DNA of 64,000 bases from Marmoricola_A sp963747525 (GTDB lineage Bacteria > Actinomycetota > Actinomycetes > Propionibacteriales > Nocardioidaceae): assembly GCA_963747525.1 (NCBI GenBank), contig CAVVFH010000008.1:434001-498000 (forward strand), in the 5' to 3' direction. The notes beneath the pieces were generated by a model that worked only from the letters and a program-made list of their open reading frames with translations, was not told where the DNA came from and searched no databases. Positions 16,120-23,912 of this stretch are shown in pieces (the first letter of the stretch is position 1; each line of letters begins with the position of its first letter). Made by a program: the position numbers and the translations under genes.

Positions 16120-18138
16120 ATGATCAGTCGACTGCTGGTGGCGAACCGTGGCGAGATCGCCCGCCGCGTGTTCCGCACCTGCCGCGACCTGGGCATCGAG
16201 ACGGTCGCCGTCCACTCCGACGCCGATGCGGCGATGCCGTTCGTGACCGAGGCGGACGTGGCGGTGCGGCTGCCGGGCAACGCGCCGGGCGAGACCTACC
16301 TGCGGGGCGACCTGGTGATCGACGCGGCCCGCCGGTCCGGGGCCGACGCCATCCACCCCGGCTACGGGTTCCTCTCCGAGAGTGCCGACTTCGCCCGGAA
16401 GGTGCTGGCCGCGGGCCTGACCTGGGTGGGGCCGCCGCCGAAGTCGATGGAGCAGATGGCGACCAAGGTCGAGGCCAAGAACCTGATGGCGGCCGCCGGG
16501 GTGCCGGTGCTGTCGCAGCTCGACCCCGACACGGTGACCGAGCGCGACCTGCCCCTGCTGGTCAAGGCGTCGGCCGGGGGTGGCGGTCGCGGCATGCGCG
16601 TGGTGCGCGACCTCGACGCGTTGCGGGCGACCGTCGAGCAGGCGTCGGCCGAGGCGGCCTCGGCGTTCGGAGACCCGACGGTGTTCTGCGAGCCCTACAT
16701 CGAGCGGGGACGTCACGTCGAGGTCCAGGTGATGGCCGACGTGCACAGCGATGCCCTGGTGCTGGGTGAGCGGGACTGCTCGCTGCAGCGACGGCACCAG
16801 AAGGTCGTCGAGGAGACGCCGGCGCCCGGTATCTCGGCGGAGCTGCGGAGCGCGCTCCACGAGGCCGCGCGGGCCGCCGCGGAGGCCGTCTACTACGTGG
16901 GCGCCGGCACCGTGGAGTTCCTCGTCGACGGCGACCGGTTCTTCTTCCTCGAGATGAACACCCGGCTCCAGGTCGAGCACCCGGTGACCGAGTGCGTCAC
17001 CGGTCTCGACCTGGTGGCCCTGCAGATCGCCGTGGCCGAGGGGCGCGCCCTGGCCGGTCTCGTCCCCGACCCGTTGCCGGTGAACGGCCACGCGGTCGAG
17101 GCCCGGCTCTACGCCGAGGACCCGGCGCACGACTGGCAGCCGCAGAGCGGGCGGCTCGGCCGCTTCCATGTCCCGGGTGTCGTCGCGGAGTTCGCGAACC
17201 CCGCCGCCCACGGGATCCGGCTGGACTCCGGCGTCACGAGCGGGGACGAGATCGGCACCCACTACGACGCGATGATCGCGAAGGTGATGGCGTGGGCGCC
17301 GACGCGCGACGAGGCGTGCCGGCGTCTGGCGTCCGCGCTCCGGCGGGCCCGCATCCACGGGGTGCGCACCAACCGCGACCTCCTCGTCGAGGTGCTCACC
17401 CACCCGGAGTTCCTCGCCGGTCACGTGAGCACCGCCTTCCTGGGTGAGGAGCACCTCCGGTCGCTCGACCCGGGCGGTGGCCGCCCCGGAGGCCCCGAGG
17501 GGCAGGCGATGACGTTCTTCGCGGCTGCGGTGGGCGTCGTCGAGGAGACGACTGCCGGCCGGGCGGTGCACCGCGGGATCCCCAACGGCTGGCGCAACGT
17601 CGTGTCCGGGCCCCAGGTCGTCGCCTTCGACGTGGCCGGCGCGGAGGTCGAGGTCGGCTGGCTCGCCGAGCGGGACGGCTACTCGTTCGTCGACCTCTCC
17701 GGAGAGGTCGAGGGCGGCCGGGTGCGTCAGGTGCAGCGCGGCGAGGAAGGGTGGCGGGTCGTCGTGGACCGAGGCGGTGTGGCCACGGCGTACGACGTCT
17801 TCGTCGACGGCGACCGCGTCGACGTGGAGTCGCCCCTCGGACATTTCGCCCTGACAAGAAAGCCGCGGTTCGTCGACCCGGCCGACCAGGTCGCCGAGGG
17901 CTCGCTGCTGGCTCCGATGCCCGGCACCGTGGTCGCGGTGCGAGCCGCCCTCGACGAGCACGTGTCCGCCGGCCAGCCGGTCCTGGTGCTCGAGGCCATG
18001 AAGATGCAGCACACCATCGCCGCCCCCACCGACGGGGTGGTCACGGAGATGGACGTGAAGGTCGGCGACCAGGTCACCGCGGGTGACGTGCTCGCCGTCG
18101 TCGAACCCGCAGACAACGAGAGTGAGGCACCCGCATGA
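16120..18138 (+). CDS. Acyl-CoA carboxylase alpha subunit (biotin carboxylase plus BCCP)
   Basis: 672 aa. Biotin carboxylase occupies about residues 1-450 (LLVANRGEIARRVFRTC, ATP-grasp KASAGGGGRGMR, then EMNTRLQVEHPVTE). A linker domain follows, and a C-terminal biotinyl domain has EAMKMQH with Lys628 as the biotin site. It carboxylates biotin with ATP and bicarbonate for the beta subunit upstream. ATG 16120 has GGAG 6 nt before it (16110-16113); the open frame upstream is unsupported. The stop overlaps the next ATG by 4 nt. It matches the MccA/AtuF/LiuD class. Confidence 0.9.
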   Translation: MISRLLVANRGEIARRVFRTCRDLGIETVAVHSDADAAMPFVTEADVAVRLPGNAPGETYLRGDLVIDAARRSGADAIHPGYGFLSESADFARKVLAAGLTWVGPPPKSMEQMATKVEAKNLMAAAGVPVLSQLDPDTVTERDLPLLVKASAGGGGRGMRVVRDLDALRATVEQASAEAASAFGDPTVFCEPYIERGRHVEVQVMADVHSDALVLGERDCSLQRRHQKVVEETPAPGISAELRSALHEAARAAAEAVYYVGAGTVEFLVDGDRFFFLEMNTRLQVEHPVTECVTGLDLVALQIAVAEGRALAGLVPDPLPVNGHAVEARLYAEDPAHDWQPQSGRLGRFHVPGVVAEFANPAAHGIRLDSGVTSGDEIGTHYDAMIAKVMAWAPTRDEACRRLASALRRARIHGVRTNRDLLVEVLTHPEFLAGHVSTAFLGEEHLRSLDPGGGRPGGPEGQAMTFFAAAVGVVEETTAGRAVHRGIPNGWRNVVSGPQVVAFDVAGAEVEVGWLAERDGYSFVDLSGEVEGGRVRQVQRGEEGWRVVVDRGGVATAYDVFVDGDRVDVESPLGHFALTRKPRFVDPADQVAEGSLLAPMPGTVVAVRAALDEHVSAGQPVLVLEAMKMQHTIAAPTDGVVTEMDVKVGDQVTAGDVLAVVEPADNESEAPA

Positions 18139-19304
18139 GCGACACGCTGTTCACCGAGCCCGAGGAGCGGGTGGCGCTGCGGGAGGCGGTGCGCAAGCTC
18201 GCCGGCAGCTACGGCCGGTCCTACATCGAGGAGCAGGCCCGGAGCGGGGGCAAGACCACCGAGCTGTGGCGCGACATGGGCAAGCACGGCTACCTCGGCG
18301 TCTCCCTCCCCGAGGAGTACGGCGGCGGGGGTGGCGGCATCGCCGACCTGGCCGCGGTCCTGGAGGAGGCCGCCGCTGCGGGTGCGCCGCTGCTGCTCAT
18401 GGTGGTCTCACCCGCCATCTGCGGCACGGTGATCGCGCGTTACGGCACCGAGGAGCAGAAGCGTCGGTGGCTGCCGGGCATCGCCGACGGGTCGTTCACG
18501 ATGGCGTTCGCGATCACCGAGCCGGACGCCGGGTCCAACAGCCACAACATCATCACCAGCGCGGCCCCCGAGGGGGACGGGTGGGTGCTGAACGGGCGCA
18601 AGACCTACATCTCCGGGGTCGACGAGGCCGACGCTGTGCTCGTGGTGAGCCGGATGGCCGACGCGAAGACCGGCAAGCTCAAGCCGGCGCTGTTCGTGGT
18701 GCCGACCGACAGCAAGGGCTTCGAGGCGCAGCCGATCGCGATGGACATCGTGGCGCCGGAGAAGCAGTTCACGCTGTTCCTCGACGGGGTGCACCTGCCG
18801 AAGGACGCCCTGGTCGGCGACGAGGACGCCGGGCTCATGCAGCTGTTCGCAGGGCTGAACCCCGAGCGGATCATGGGTGCGGCGTTCTCCATCGGCATGG
18901 CCCGCTACGCGCTCGAGAAGGCTGTCGCCTACGCCAAGGAGCGCTCGGTGTGGCGCGACCAGCCGATCGGCGCCCACCAGGGCATCGCGCACCCGCTGGC
19001 GAAGATCAAGATCGAGCTCGAGCAGGCCAAGCTGCTGCAGCAGAAGGCGGCTGCGCTCTACGACGCCGGCGACGACTTCGGTGCCGGCGAGTACGCCAAC
19101 ATGGCGAAGTACGCCGCCGGCGAGCTGGCCTGCAACGCCACCGACGTGGCCGTGCACACCCATGGCGGCAACGGCCTGGCGAGCGAGTACGGGCTGGGCA
19201 CCATGCTGCTCGCGGCTCGCCTCGGCCGGATCGCGCCGGTGTCGCGGGAGATGATCCTCAACTTCGTGGCCATGCACTCCCTCGGCCTGCCGAAGTCCTA
19301 CTGA
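18135..19304 (+). CDS. Acyl-CoA dehydrogenase, second copy (AtuD-like)
   Basis: 389 aa, ATGA overlap with the carboxylase alpha gene. The FAD/substrate loop is AFAITEPDAGSNSHNII and the second is NGRKTYISGVDEAD. The C-terminal region keeps THGGNGLASEYGL, but the usual R-D-x-x-x-x-x-I-x-x-G-T segment is replaced by RLGRIAPVSREMI. This altered end is seen in a subset of actinobacterial FadE proteins and suggests an unusual substrate or catalytic base position. It works in the same operon as the carboxylase and hydratase. Confidence 0.85.
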   Translation: MSDTLFTEPEERVALREAVRKLAGSYGRSYIEEQARSGGKTTELWRDMGKHGYLGVSLPEEYGGGGGGIADLAAVLEEAAAAGAPLLLMVVSPAICGTVIARYGTEEQKRRWLPGIADGSFTMAFAITEPDAGSNSHNIITSAAPEGDGWVLNGRKTYISGVDEADAVLVVSRMADAKTGKLKPALFVVPTDSKGFEAQPIAMDIVAPEKQFTLFLDGVHLPKDALVGDEDAGLMQLFAGLNPERIMGAAFSIGMARYALEKAVAYAKERSVWRDQPIGAHQGIAHPLAKIKIELEQAKLLQQKAAALYDAGDDFGAGEYANMAKYAAGELACNATDVAVHTHGGNGLASEYGLGTMLLAARLGRIAPVSREMILNFVAMHSLGLPKSY

Positions 19305-19316
19305 GAGGCCCCGCCC

Positions 19317-20063
19317 ATGACCGAGACGAGCGAGCTCGTGCGCTACGAGGCGGCCGACGAGGTCGCCACCATCACCCTGGACAGTCCGCACAACCGCAAC
19401 GCGCTGAGCCGCGCGCTCGTGCAGGGGCTGTTCGACGGCCTCGACCGGGCCGAGCAGGACGACTCGGTGAAGGTGGTGCTGCTGCGGTCCGCCGACCGGG
19501 TCTTCTGCTCCGGCGCCGACCTGTCGGAGGCCTCCGGCGAGGGGATGGCCGAGGGTGCGAAGAGGATCGTCGAGCTGCAGCGGCGCATCGTCGCCTCGCC
19601 CAAGCCGGTGGTCGTGCGCCTCGACGGGCCGGTCCGGGCCGGCGGGATCGGGATCGTGGCGGCGGCCGACGTGGCGATCGCCGTACCGGGGACGACGTTC
19701 GCGCTGACGGAGGTGCGGCTGGGACTGGCCGCGGCAGTGATCTCGCTGACGGTGTTCCACCGGATGTCGAGCCGGGCGGCGTCGCGGGCGGTGCTCACCG
19801 GGGAGACGTTCGACGCGACGACCGCGCACGAGTGGGGCCTGCTCACCGAGGTCACCGAGGACGTCGACGGTGCCGTCGCCCGGCTGCTCGCCGACCTGCG
19901 CAAGGGCCACCCGCAGGGGCTGCGCGAGTCGAAGCGCGTGGTCAACGCCGAGCTGCTGGAGCGGCTGGACCGCCGGGGCGCGGAGATGGCCGACCTGTCC
20001 GCCCAGCTCTTCGGGTCCGAAGCCGCCCGCGAGGCGATGCACGCCTTCCTGTCGAAGAAGTAG
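19317..20063 (+). CDS. Enoyl-CoA hydratase/isomerase (crotonase fold)
   Basis: 248 aa. The crotonase signature is present: SPHNRNALSRALVQGL, then RVFCSGADLSEA (oxyanion region), and VRAGGIGIVAAADVAIA with the second oxyanion glycine. The first catalytic Glu position of classical hydratases is not clearly retained (VRLGLAAAVISL follows), so isomerase or hydratase activity cannot be separated. It lies 12 bp after the acyl-CoA dehydrogenase and is the last gene of the operon. It probably hydrates the carboxylated enoyl-CoA, as AtuE or LiuC does. A palindromic repeat follows immediately. Confidence 0.85.
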   Translation: MTETSELVRYEAADEVATITLDSPHNRNALSRALVQGLFDGLDRAEQDDSVKVVLLRSADRVFCSGADLSEASGEGMAEGAKRIVELQRRIVASPKPVVVRLDGPVRAGGIGIVAAADVAIAVPGTTFALTEVRLGLAAAVISLTVFHRMSSRAASRAVLTGETFDATTAHEWGLLTEVTEDVDGAVARLLADLRKGHPQGLRESKRVVNAELLERLDRRGAEMADLSAQLFGSEAAREAMHAFLSKK

Positions 20064-20064
20064 G

Positions 20065-20112
20065 GGTCGTGGGGGTCAGCGAGCGCCGTGGCGCCCGCTC
20101 GCACCCACGACC
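20065..20112. repeat. Palindromic intergenic repeat, copy A (about 48 bp)
   Basis: It begins GGTCGTGGGGGTCAGCGAGC and ends GCACCCACGACC; the ends are inverted. It lies between the convergent enoyl-CoA hydratase and SnoaL-like genes and probably acts as a bidirectional terminator. Related copies are at 47904-47950, 56111-56159 and 57127-57174. Confidence 0.65.
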
Positions 20113-20128
20113 TGCCCGCGCGGGCGGC

Positions 20129-20488
20129 TCAGCGCGGGGTCTGCTGGTGGAAGGTCAGCCTCCAGTCGTCGCCGTGGCGGACGTAGAGGCTGCTGATCAG
20201 CGCGGAGTACTCGGGCTGGCCCTCGCGCCGCGCGAAGACGCCGTACGTCACGAGACCGGTGTCAGCGGTGGGGTGCGAGACCCGCACGTCCTCCAGCCGG
20301 TACGACGACCAGGGCGCCCCGGACATCGCGGCCAGCGCGGCAGGTCGGTCCGCAAGCACCAGGCCTCCGGGCAGCAGCATCAGCACCTCGTCGCCGAGGA
20401 CGTCGTCGTAGAACGCCGCCGCTCGGTCGCCGGACGAGGAGAGCGCCTGCCAGCCCCGCTCCTCGAGGGCGGCGAGGGGGTCAGTCAT
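20129..20488 (-). CDS. SnoaL-like / nuclear transport factor 2-like protein
   Basis: 119 aa. The pattern of an N-terminal helix (LAALEERGWQAL), DDVLGDEVLMLLPGG and paired late strands (ALISSLYVRHGDDWRLTFHQQTP) is that of DUF4440/SnoaL-type small alpha+beta barrels. These can be enzymes or ligand-binding proteins, so no reaction is assigned. Its start overlaps the end of the aldo/keto reductase gene by 8 nt, so the two are co-transcribed. Confidence 0.7.
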   Translation of the reverse strand: MTDPLAALEERGWQALSSSGDRAAAFYDDVLGDEVLMLLPGGLVLADRPAALAAMSGAPWSSYRLEDVRVSHPTADTGLVTYGVFARREGQPEYSALISSLYVRHGDDWRLTFHQQTPR

Positions 20489-21278
20489 CGCTGAGCCCGT
20501 CCAGCGCCGCCATGTCGTCGGTCGACAGCTCGAAGCCGGACACGTCGGCGTTCTGGCGGATCCGTTCCTCCTTGCTCGACCGGGGGATCACCACGACCTC
20601 GTGCTGCAGGTGCCACCTGACGATGACCTGGGCCGGCGTACACCCGAGCCGCTCGGCGATCTCGCGGATCGTCGGGTGCTCCAGGGTGCCGCCGCGCAGC
20701 GCGCTGTAGCCCTCGAGCACGATCCCGCGGTCCCGGTGGGCCTTGAGCACGCCCTCGTCGAAGAGCAGCGGGCTCCACTCGACCTGGTTCACCGCCGGGT
20801 GCACGCCGGTCGCGTCGGTGACCTCGTCGACGAGCTGCACGTCGAAGTTGCTGACCCCGATGTCGCGGGCGAGCCCCTGCGACCGGGCCTCGACGAGGGC
20901 CCGCCACAGGGAGACGTTGTGCTCGCCCGGCCAGTGGATCAGCCAGAGGTCGACGTGGTCGGTGCCGAGCAGGTCGAGGCTCTCCTGCAGGGTCTCGAGC
21001 TCCTTCCCCGCCTTGTGCGGGGGGCACTTGGTGGTGACGAACACGTCCTCGCGGGGCACGCCGCTGTCGCGGATGCCCTGGCCGATGTCGCGCTCGTTCC
21101 CGTAGACGGTCGCGGTGTCGAGGTGCCGGTAGCCGGCCTCCAGTGCGGTGCGGACCGCTGCGGTGGCGACCGTCCCGTCGAGCTGCCAGGTGCCGAGCCC
21201 GACGAGGGGCATCGGCGCACCGCTGGGCAGCGGAGCCGAGTCGTGGGGGAACGAGGTGGGCGCGTCATTCCGGGTCAT
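20481..21278 (-). CDS. Aldo/keto reductase
   Basis: 265 aa from ATG 21278, with AAGG 9 nt upstream. The frame extends to 21485 without support. The TIM-barrel tetrad can be read: Asp in YRHLDTATVYGNE, Tyr in the same segment, Lys in VTTKCPP and His in WLIHWPG. The NADPH-binding end is VVIPRSSKEERIRQN. It reduces aldehydes or ketones with NADPH; relatives include 2,5-diketo-D-gluconate reductases. It forms a two-gene operon with the SnoaL-like gene. Confidence 0.9.
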   Translation of the reverse strand: MTRNDAPTSFPHDSAPLPSGAPMPLVGLGTWQLDGTVATAAVRTALEAGYRHLDTATVYGNERDIGQGIRDSGVPREDVFVTTKCPPHKAGKELETLQESLDLLGTDHVDLWLIHWPGEHNVSLWRALVEARSQGLARDIGVSNFDVQLVDEVTDATGVHPAVNQVEWSPLLFDEGVLKAHRDRGIVLEGYSALRGGTLEHPTIREIAERLGCTPAQVIVRWHLQHEVVVIPRSSKEERIRQNADVSGFELSTDDMAALDGLSDD

Positions 21279-21361
21279 GCCCGTCGACCTTAGTCGCCGT
21301 CGGTAAAGTTGTCCGTTCTGATCGCGGGGTGTGCCCGGGACCGAGGAGGAGGGGAACGGGC

Positions 21362-23557
21362 GTGGCTGACGGGCGTGCGGAGGACCGGTCCGGGGACGAG
21401 GTGCCCGGCGACCTGGCCGCGCAGGAGACGGCGCTGGAGCAGCGCTACGTCGACCGGGTCTACCGGCAGCTCGAGGTGTCGACACGGGCCGCGGAGGCCC
21501 TCGCCCGCGAGGGTCACGGTCGCGCCCGGCTGGGGCACGAGGGCGGGCTCGTGGAGCGCGACGCCATGGTCTTCCAGGCGGCGAAGCGGATCGCCACGCT
21601 GAACGCCGCCCACGAGGGACTGGTCTTCGGGCGGCTCGACCTCAAGGACCCCACGGAGGAGCCGCGCTACATCGGCCGGATCGGGCTGCGCGACGAGCAC
21701 CGCGACACCCTGCTCATCGACTGGCGGGCCCCCGCCGCAGGGGTGTTCTACCAGGCGACCCCCACCGACCCGCAGGGCGTGGTGCGCCGCCGGGTGCTGC
21801 GCTGCACGGGCCGCAAGGTCGTCGGTGTCGAGGACGACCTGCTCGACGCCGAGGCCGGCGACGGCCTGCCGGTGGTCGGCGAGGGCGCGTTGATGGCGCA
21901 GCTGTCCCGGGCCCGCGACCGCTCGATGCACTCCATCGTGGCCACGATCCAGGCCGAGCAGGACAAGGCGATCCGGGCCCCGGCCAAGGGCGTCGTGGAG
22001 ATCTCCGGGGGACCGGGCACCGGGAAGACCGTCGTGGCGCTGCACCGCGCGGCGTACCTGCTCTACACCGACCGGGCGCGCTACGAGCGCGGCGGCGTCC
22101 TGGTGGTGGGGCCGTCGGGGGTGTTCATGCGCTACATCGAGCGGGTGCTGCCGTCGCTGGGCGAGACCGCGGTGGCGTTGCGCTCGCTGGGGGAGGTCGT
22201 CGACGGCATCCGCGCGGTCCGTCACGACGACCCGGCGGTCGCCGACGTGAAGGGTGCCGCCCGGATGGCGGAGGTGATGCGCCGCGCTGCCCGGCAGGCG
22301 GTGCCCGGGGCGCCGCGAGATCTTCGGATCTTCTACCGCGACGACACGCTGGTCCTCGGCCCGCGGGAGCTCGGCCGGGTCCGTCGGCAGCTGCTCTCGC
22401 AGGGCCGGCGCAACAAGCAGGTGGGCCGCGTCGCGAGCGCGCTGGTCGAGGCGCTGTGGCGTCAGGTCCGTGGCGAGCGGGCGCTGGAGCGTGGCCGCGA
22501 GGACTTCGTCGACACCATGCTCGGCGACGACCGGTTCCTGACGTTCGTGCGGGACTGGTGGCCGCCGCTGGACGCCACGGAGGTGCTGGTCTGGCTGCAC
22601 GAGGCGGAGTTCCTCGCCCGGGTCGGCGAGGGCGTCCTCTCCGCGTCGGACCTGGCGGTGCTGTCCTCACCGGGTGCCTGGCGCAGTGAGTTCTCCGTGG
22701 AGGACGTCGCGCTGATCGACGAGCTGCGCTACCAGCTGGGCGACCCGCCGGAGCGCGACAGCGAGGAGGAGCCCGACCCGCTGGCGCACCTCGTGGACGC
22801 CAACATGCCCGAGCTCACGACCATCACCGACCGCGAGTTCTCCGGGCCGCGCACGGCCAACCGCATCGAGGACGACACCTACGCGCACGTGCTCGTCGAC
22901 GAGGCGCAGGACCTGACGCCGATGCAGTGGCTGATGGTCGGGCGACGGGGGCCGCTCGCCACGTGGACCGTCGTCGGCGACCCGGCCCAGTCGTCGTGGC
23001 CCCACCCCGACGAGGCGGAGCGGGCGCGGGAGGAGGCGCTGTTCGGGGACCCGGCCGTCGTCCGCAGCGCCCGGCGGCCGCGGCACCGCTTCCACATGAA
23101 CACCAACTACCGCAACAGCGCGGAGATCTACCGCTTCGCGGCCCGGTACGCCGACCGGGTCGGCCTGTCCGCCGACCTCCCCGACGCCGTGCGGAGCACG
23201 GGGGTGGAGCCGGTGGAGGTCACCGCTGACGTCCTGGAGGACGGGGCGCGGGAGAGCGTGGTGGAGCTGCTCGGCGGCGTCGGCGGCACCGTCGGCGTCG
23301 TGGCGCCCGTGGCCCGGCGCGACGAGGTCGAGCGGTGGGTGCGGTCGTGGCCCGAGGCCGGCGCCGCGCTCACCGGTGGTGACGCCGCCCGGCTCGTGGT
23401 GCTCACCGGCCTCGACACCAAGGGCCTGGAGTTCGACGGCATCGTGGTCGTCGAGCCCCAGGAGATCGAGCGCGAGTCCGTCACCGGGGCCGCCACCCTC
23501 TACGTGGTGCTGACCCGGGCGACCCAGCGGCTGGTCACCGTGACCGAGAACCGCTGA
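21362..23557 (+). CDS. UvrD/Rep-like superfamily 1 helicase, HelD family
   Basis: 731 aa from GTG 21362, which has GGAGG upstream. A long charged N-terminal segment (about residues 15-70, consistent with the HelD coiled-coil arm) precedes Walker A GGPGTGKTVVALHRAAYLL (near residue 218). Motif II is LVDEAQDLTPMQW, motif III VVGDPAQSSW, and C-terminal motifs are TNYRNSAEIY and GLEFDGIVV. HelD proteins remove stalled RNA polymerase from DNA, and HelR-type actinobacterial members can give rifamycin tolerance. No rifamycin-associated palindrome is visible upstream. It is monocistronic. Confidence 0.88.
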   Translation: MADGRAEDRSGDEVPGDLAAQETALEQRYVDRVYRQLEVSTRAAEALAREGHGRARLGHEGGLVERDAMVFQAAKRIATLNAAHEGLVFGRLDLKDPTEEPRYIGRIGLRDEHRDTLLIDWRAPAAGVFYQATPTDPQGVVRRRVLRCTGRKVVGVEDDLLDAEAGDGLPVVGEGALMAQLSRARDRSMHSIVATIQAEQDKAIRAPAKGVVEISGGPGTGKTVVALHRAAYLLYTDRARYERGGVLVVGPSGVFMRYIERVLPSLGETAVALRSLGEVVDGIRAVRHDDPAVADVKGAARMAEVMRRAARQAVPGAPRDLRIFYRDDTLVLGPRELGRVRRQLLSQGRRNKQVGRVASALVEALWRQVRGERALERGREDFVDTMLGDDRFLTFVRDWWPPLDATEVLVWLHEAEFLARVGEGVLSASDLAVLSSPGAWRSEFSVEDVALIDELRYQLGDPPERDSEEEPDPLAHLVDANMPELTTITDREFSGPRTANRIEDDTYAHVLVDEAQDLTPMQWLMVGRRGPLATWTVVGDPAQSSWPHPDEAERAREEALFGDPAVVRSARRPRHRFHMNTNYRNSAEIYRFAARYADRVGLSADLPDAVRSTGVEPVEVTADVLEDGARESVVELLGGVGGTVGVVAPVARRDEVERWVRSWPEAGAALTGGDAARLVVLTGLDTKGLEFDGIVVVEPQEIERESVTGAATLYVVLTRATQRLVTVTENR

Positions 23558-23572
23558 GGCGGCCCGCGCAGG

Positions 23573-23621
23573 GAGGGCGGGTGTGCGCGTCCCCCACCCC
23601 TGCACGCCCACACCCGCCCTC
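23573..23621 (+). terminator. Hairpin terminator after the helicase gene
   Basis: GAGGGCGGGTGTG (23573-23585) and CACACCCGCCCTC (23609-23621) are perfect 13-bp inverted arms with a 23-nt loop, 16 bp after the stop codon. Confidence 0.6.
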
Positions 23622-23912
23622 TTGGACCAGGCGACCGGTCCCCCAAGGACCCGGCCCCTGACCACGCTCCCCCCGCTGTCCCGAGATCCAGGTCCCCCCC
23701 GGAACCTGCTTTCCGTGGCCCCCCGCCACAACCTCAACTATGGCCGGTCCCGCGCTCAGCCTTAAGGGCGCTTCGGCCGGTTCGTCCCTTGTGTGGGGCC
23801 CGGATTCCGAGGCCCAAGGTCCTCATCGGGTCCTTTCCCGCCCCCAACGGGACGTGTGTCCCGTCGTGGGCATGGAGCCCCGGCGCCCCGCGCGGCCGGT
23901 ACCGTTCCCGCC
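23622..23912. other. Non-coding gap before the PhzE-like gene
   Basis: Apart from the TACCGT box at its end, nothing is recognisable. A frame from ATG 23740 contains two Trp codons near its end but runs through the phzE-like start without stopping, so it is not a trp-type leader peptide. Confidence 0.4.
23900..23905 (+). promoter_or_regulatory. -10 box of the phzE-like gene (leaderless)
   Basis: TACCGT ends 7 nt before ATG 23913, with no ribosome-binding sequence between, so a leaderless transcript is expected. Confidence 0.4.

Noticed and set aside
21279..21361. Rifamycin-associated element before the HelD-like gene
   Set aside because: No inverted GGGGCTTGC-type repeat is present; only a weak TAAAGT box can be seen.
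23740..23912. Possible trp-type leader peptide before the phzE-like gene (frame with two Trp codons)
   Set aside because: The frame has no stop before the gene and no alternative hairpins; a leaderless start with TACCGT explains the region better.
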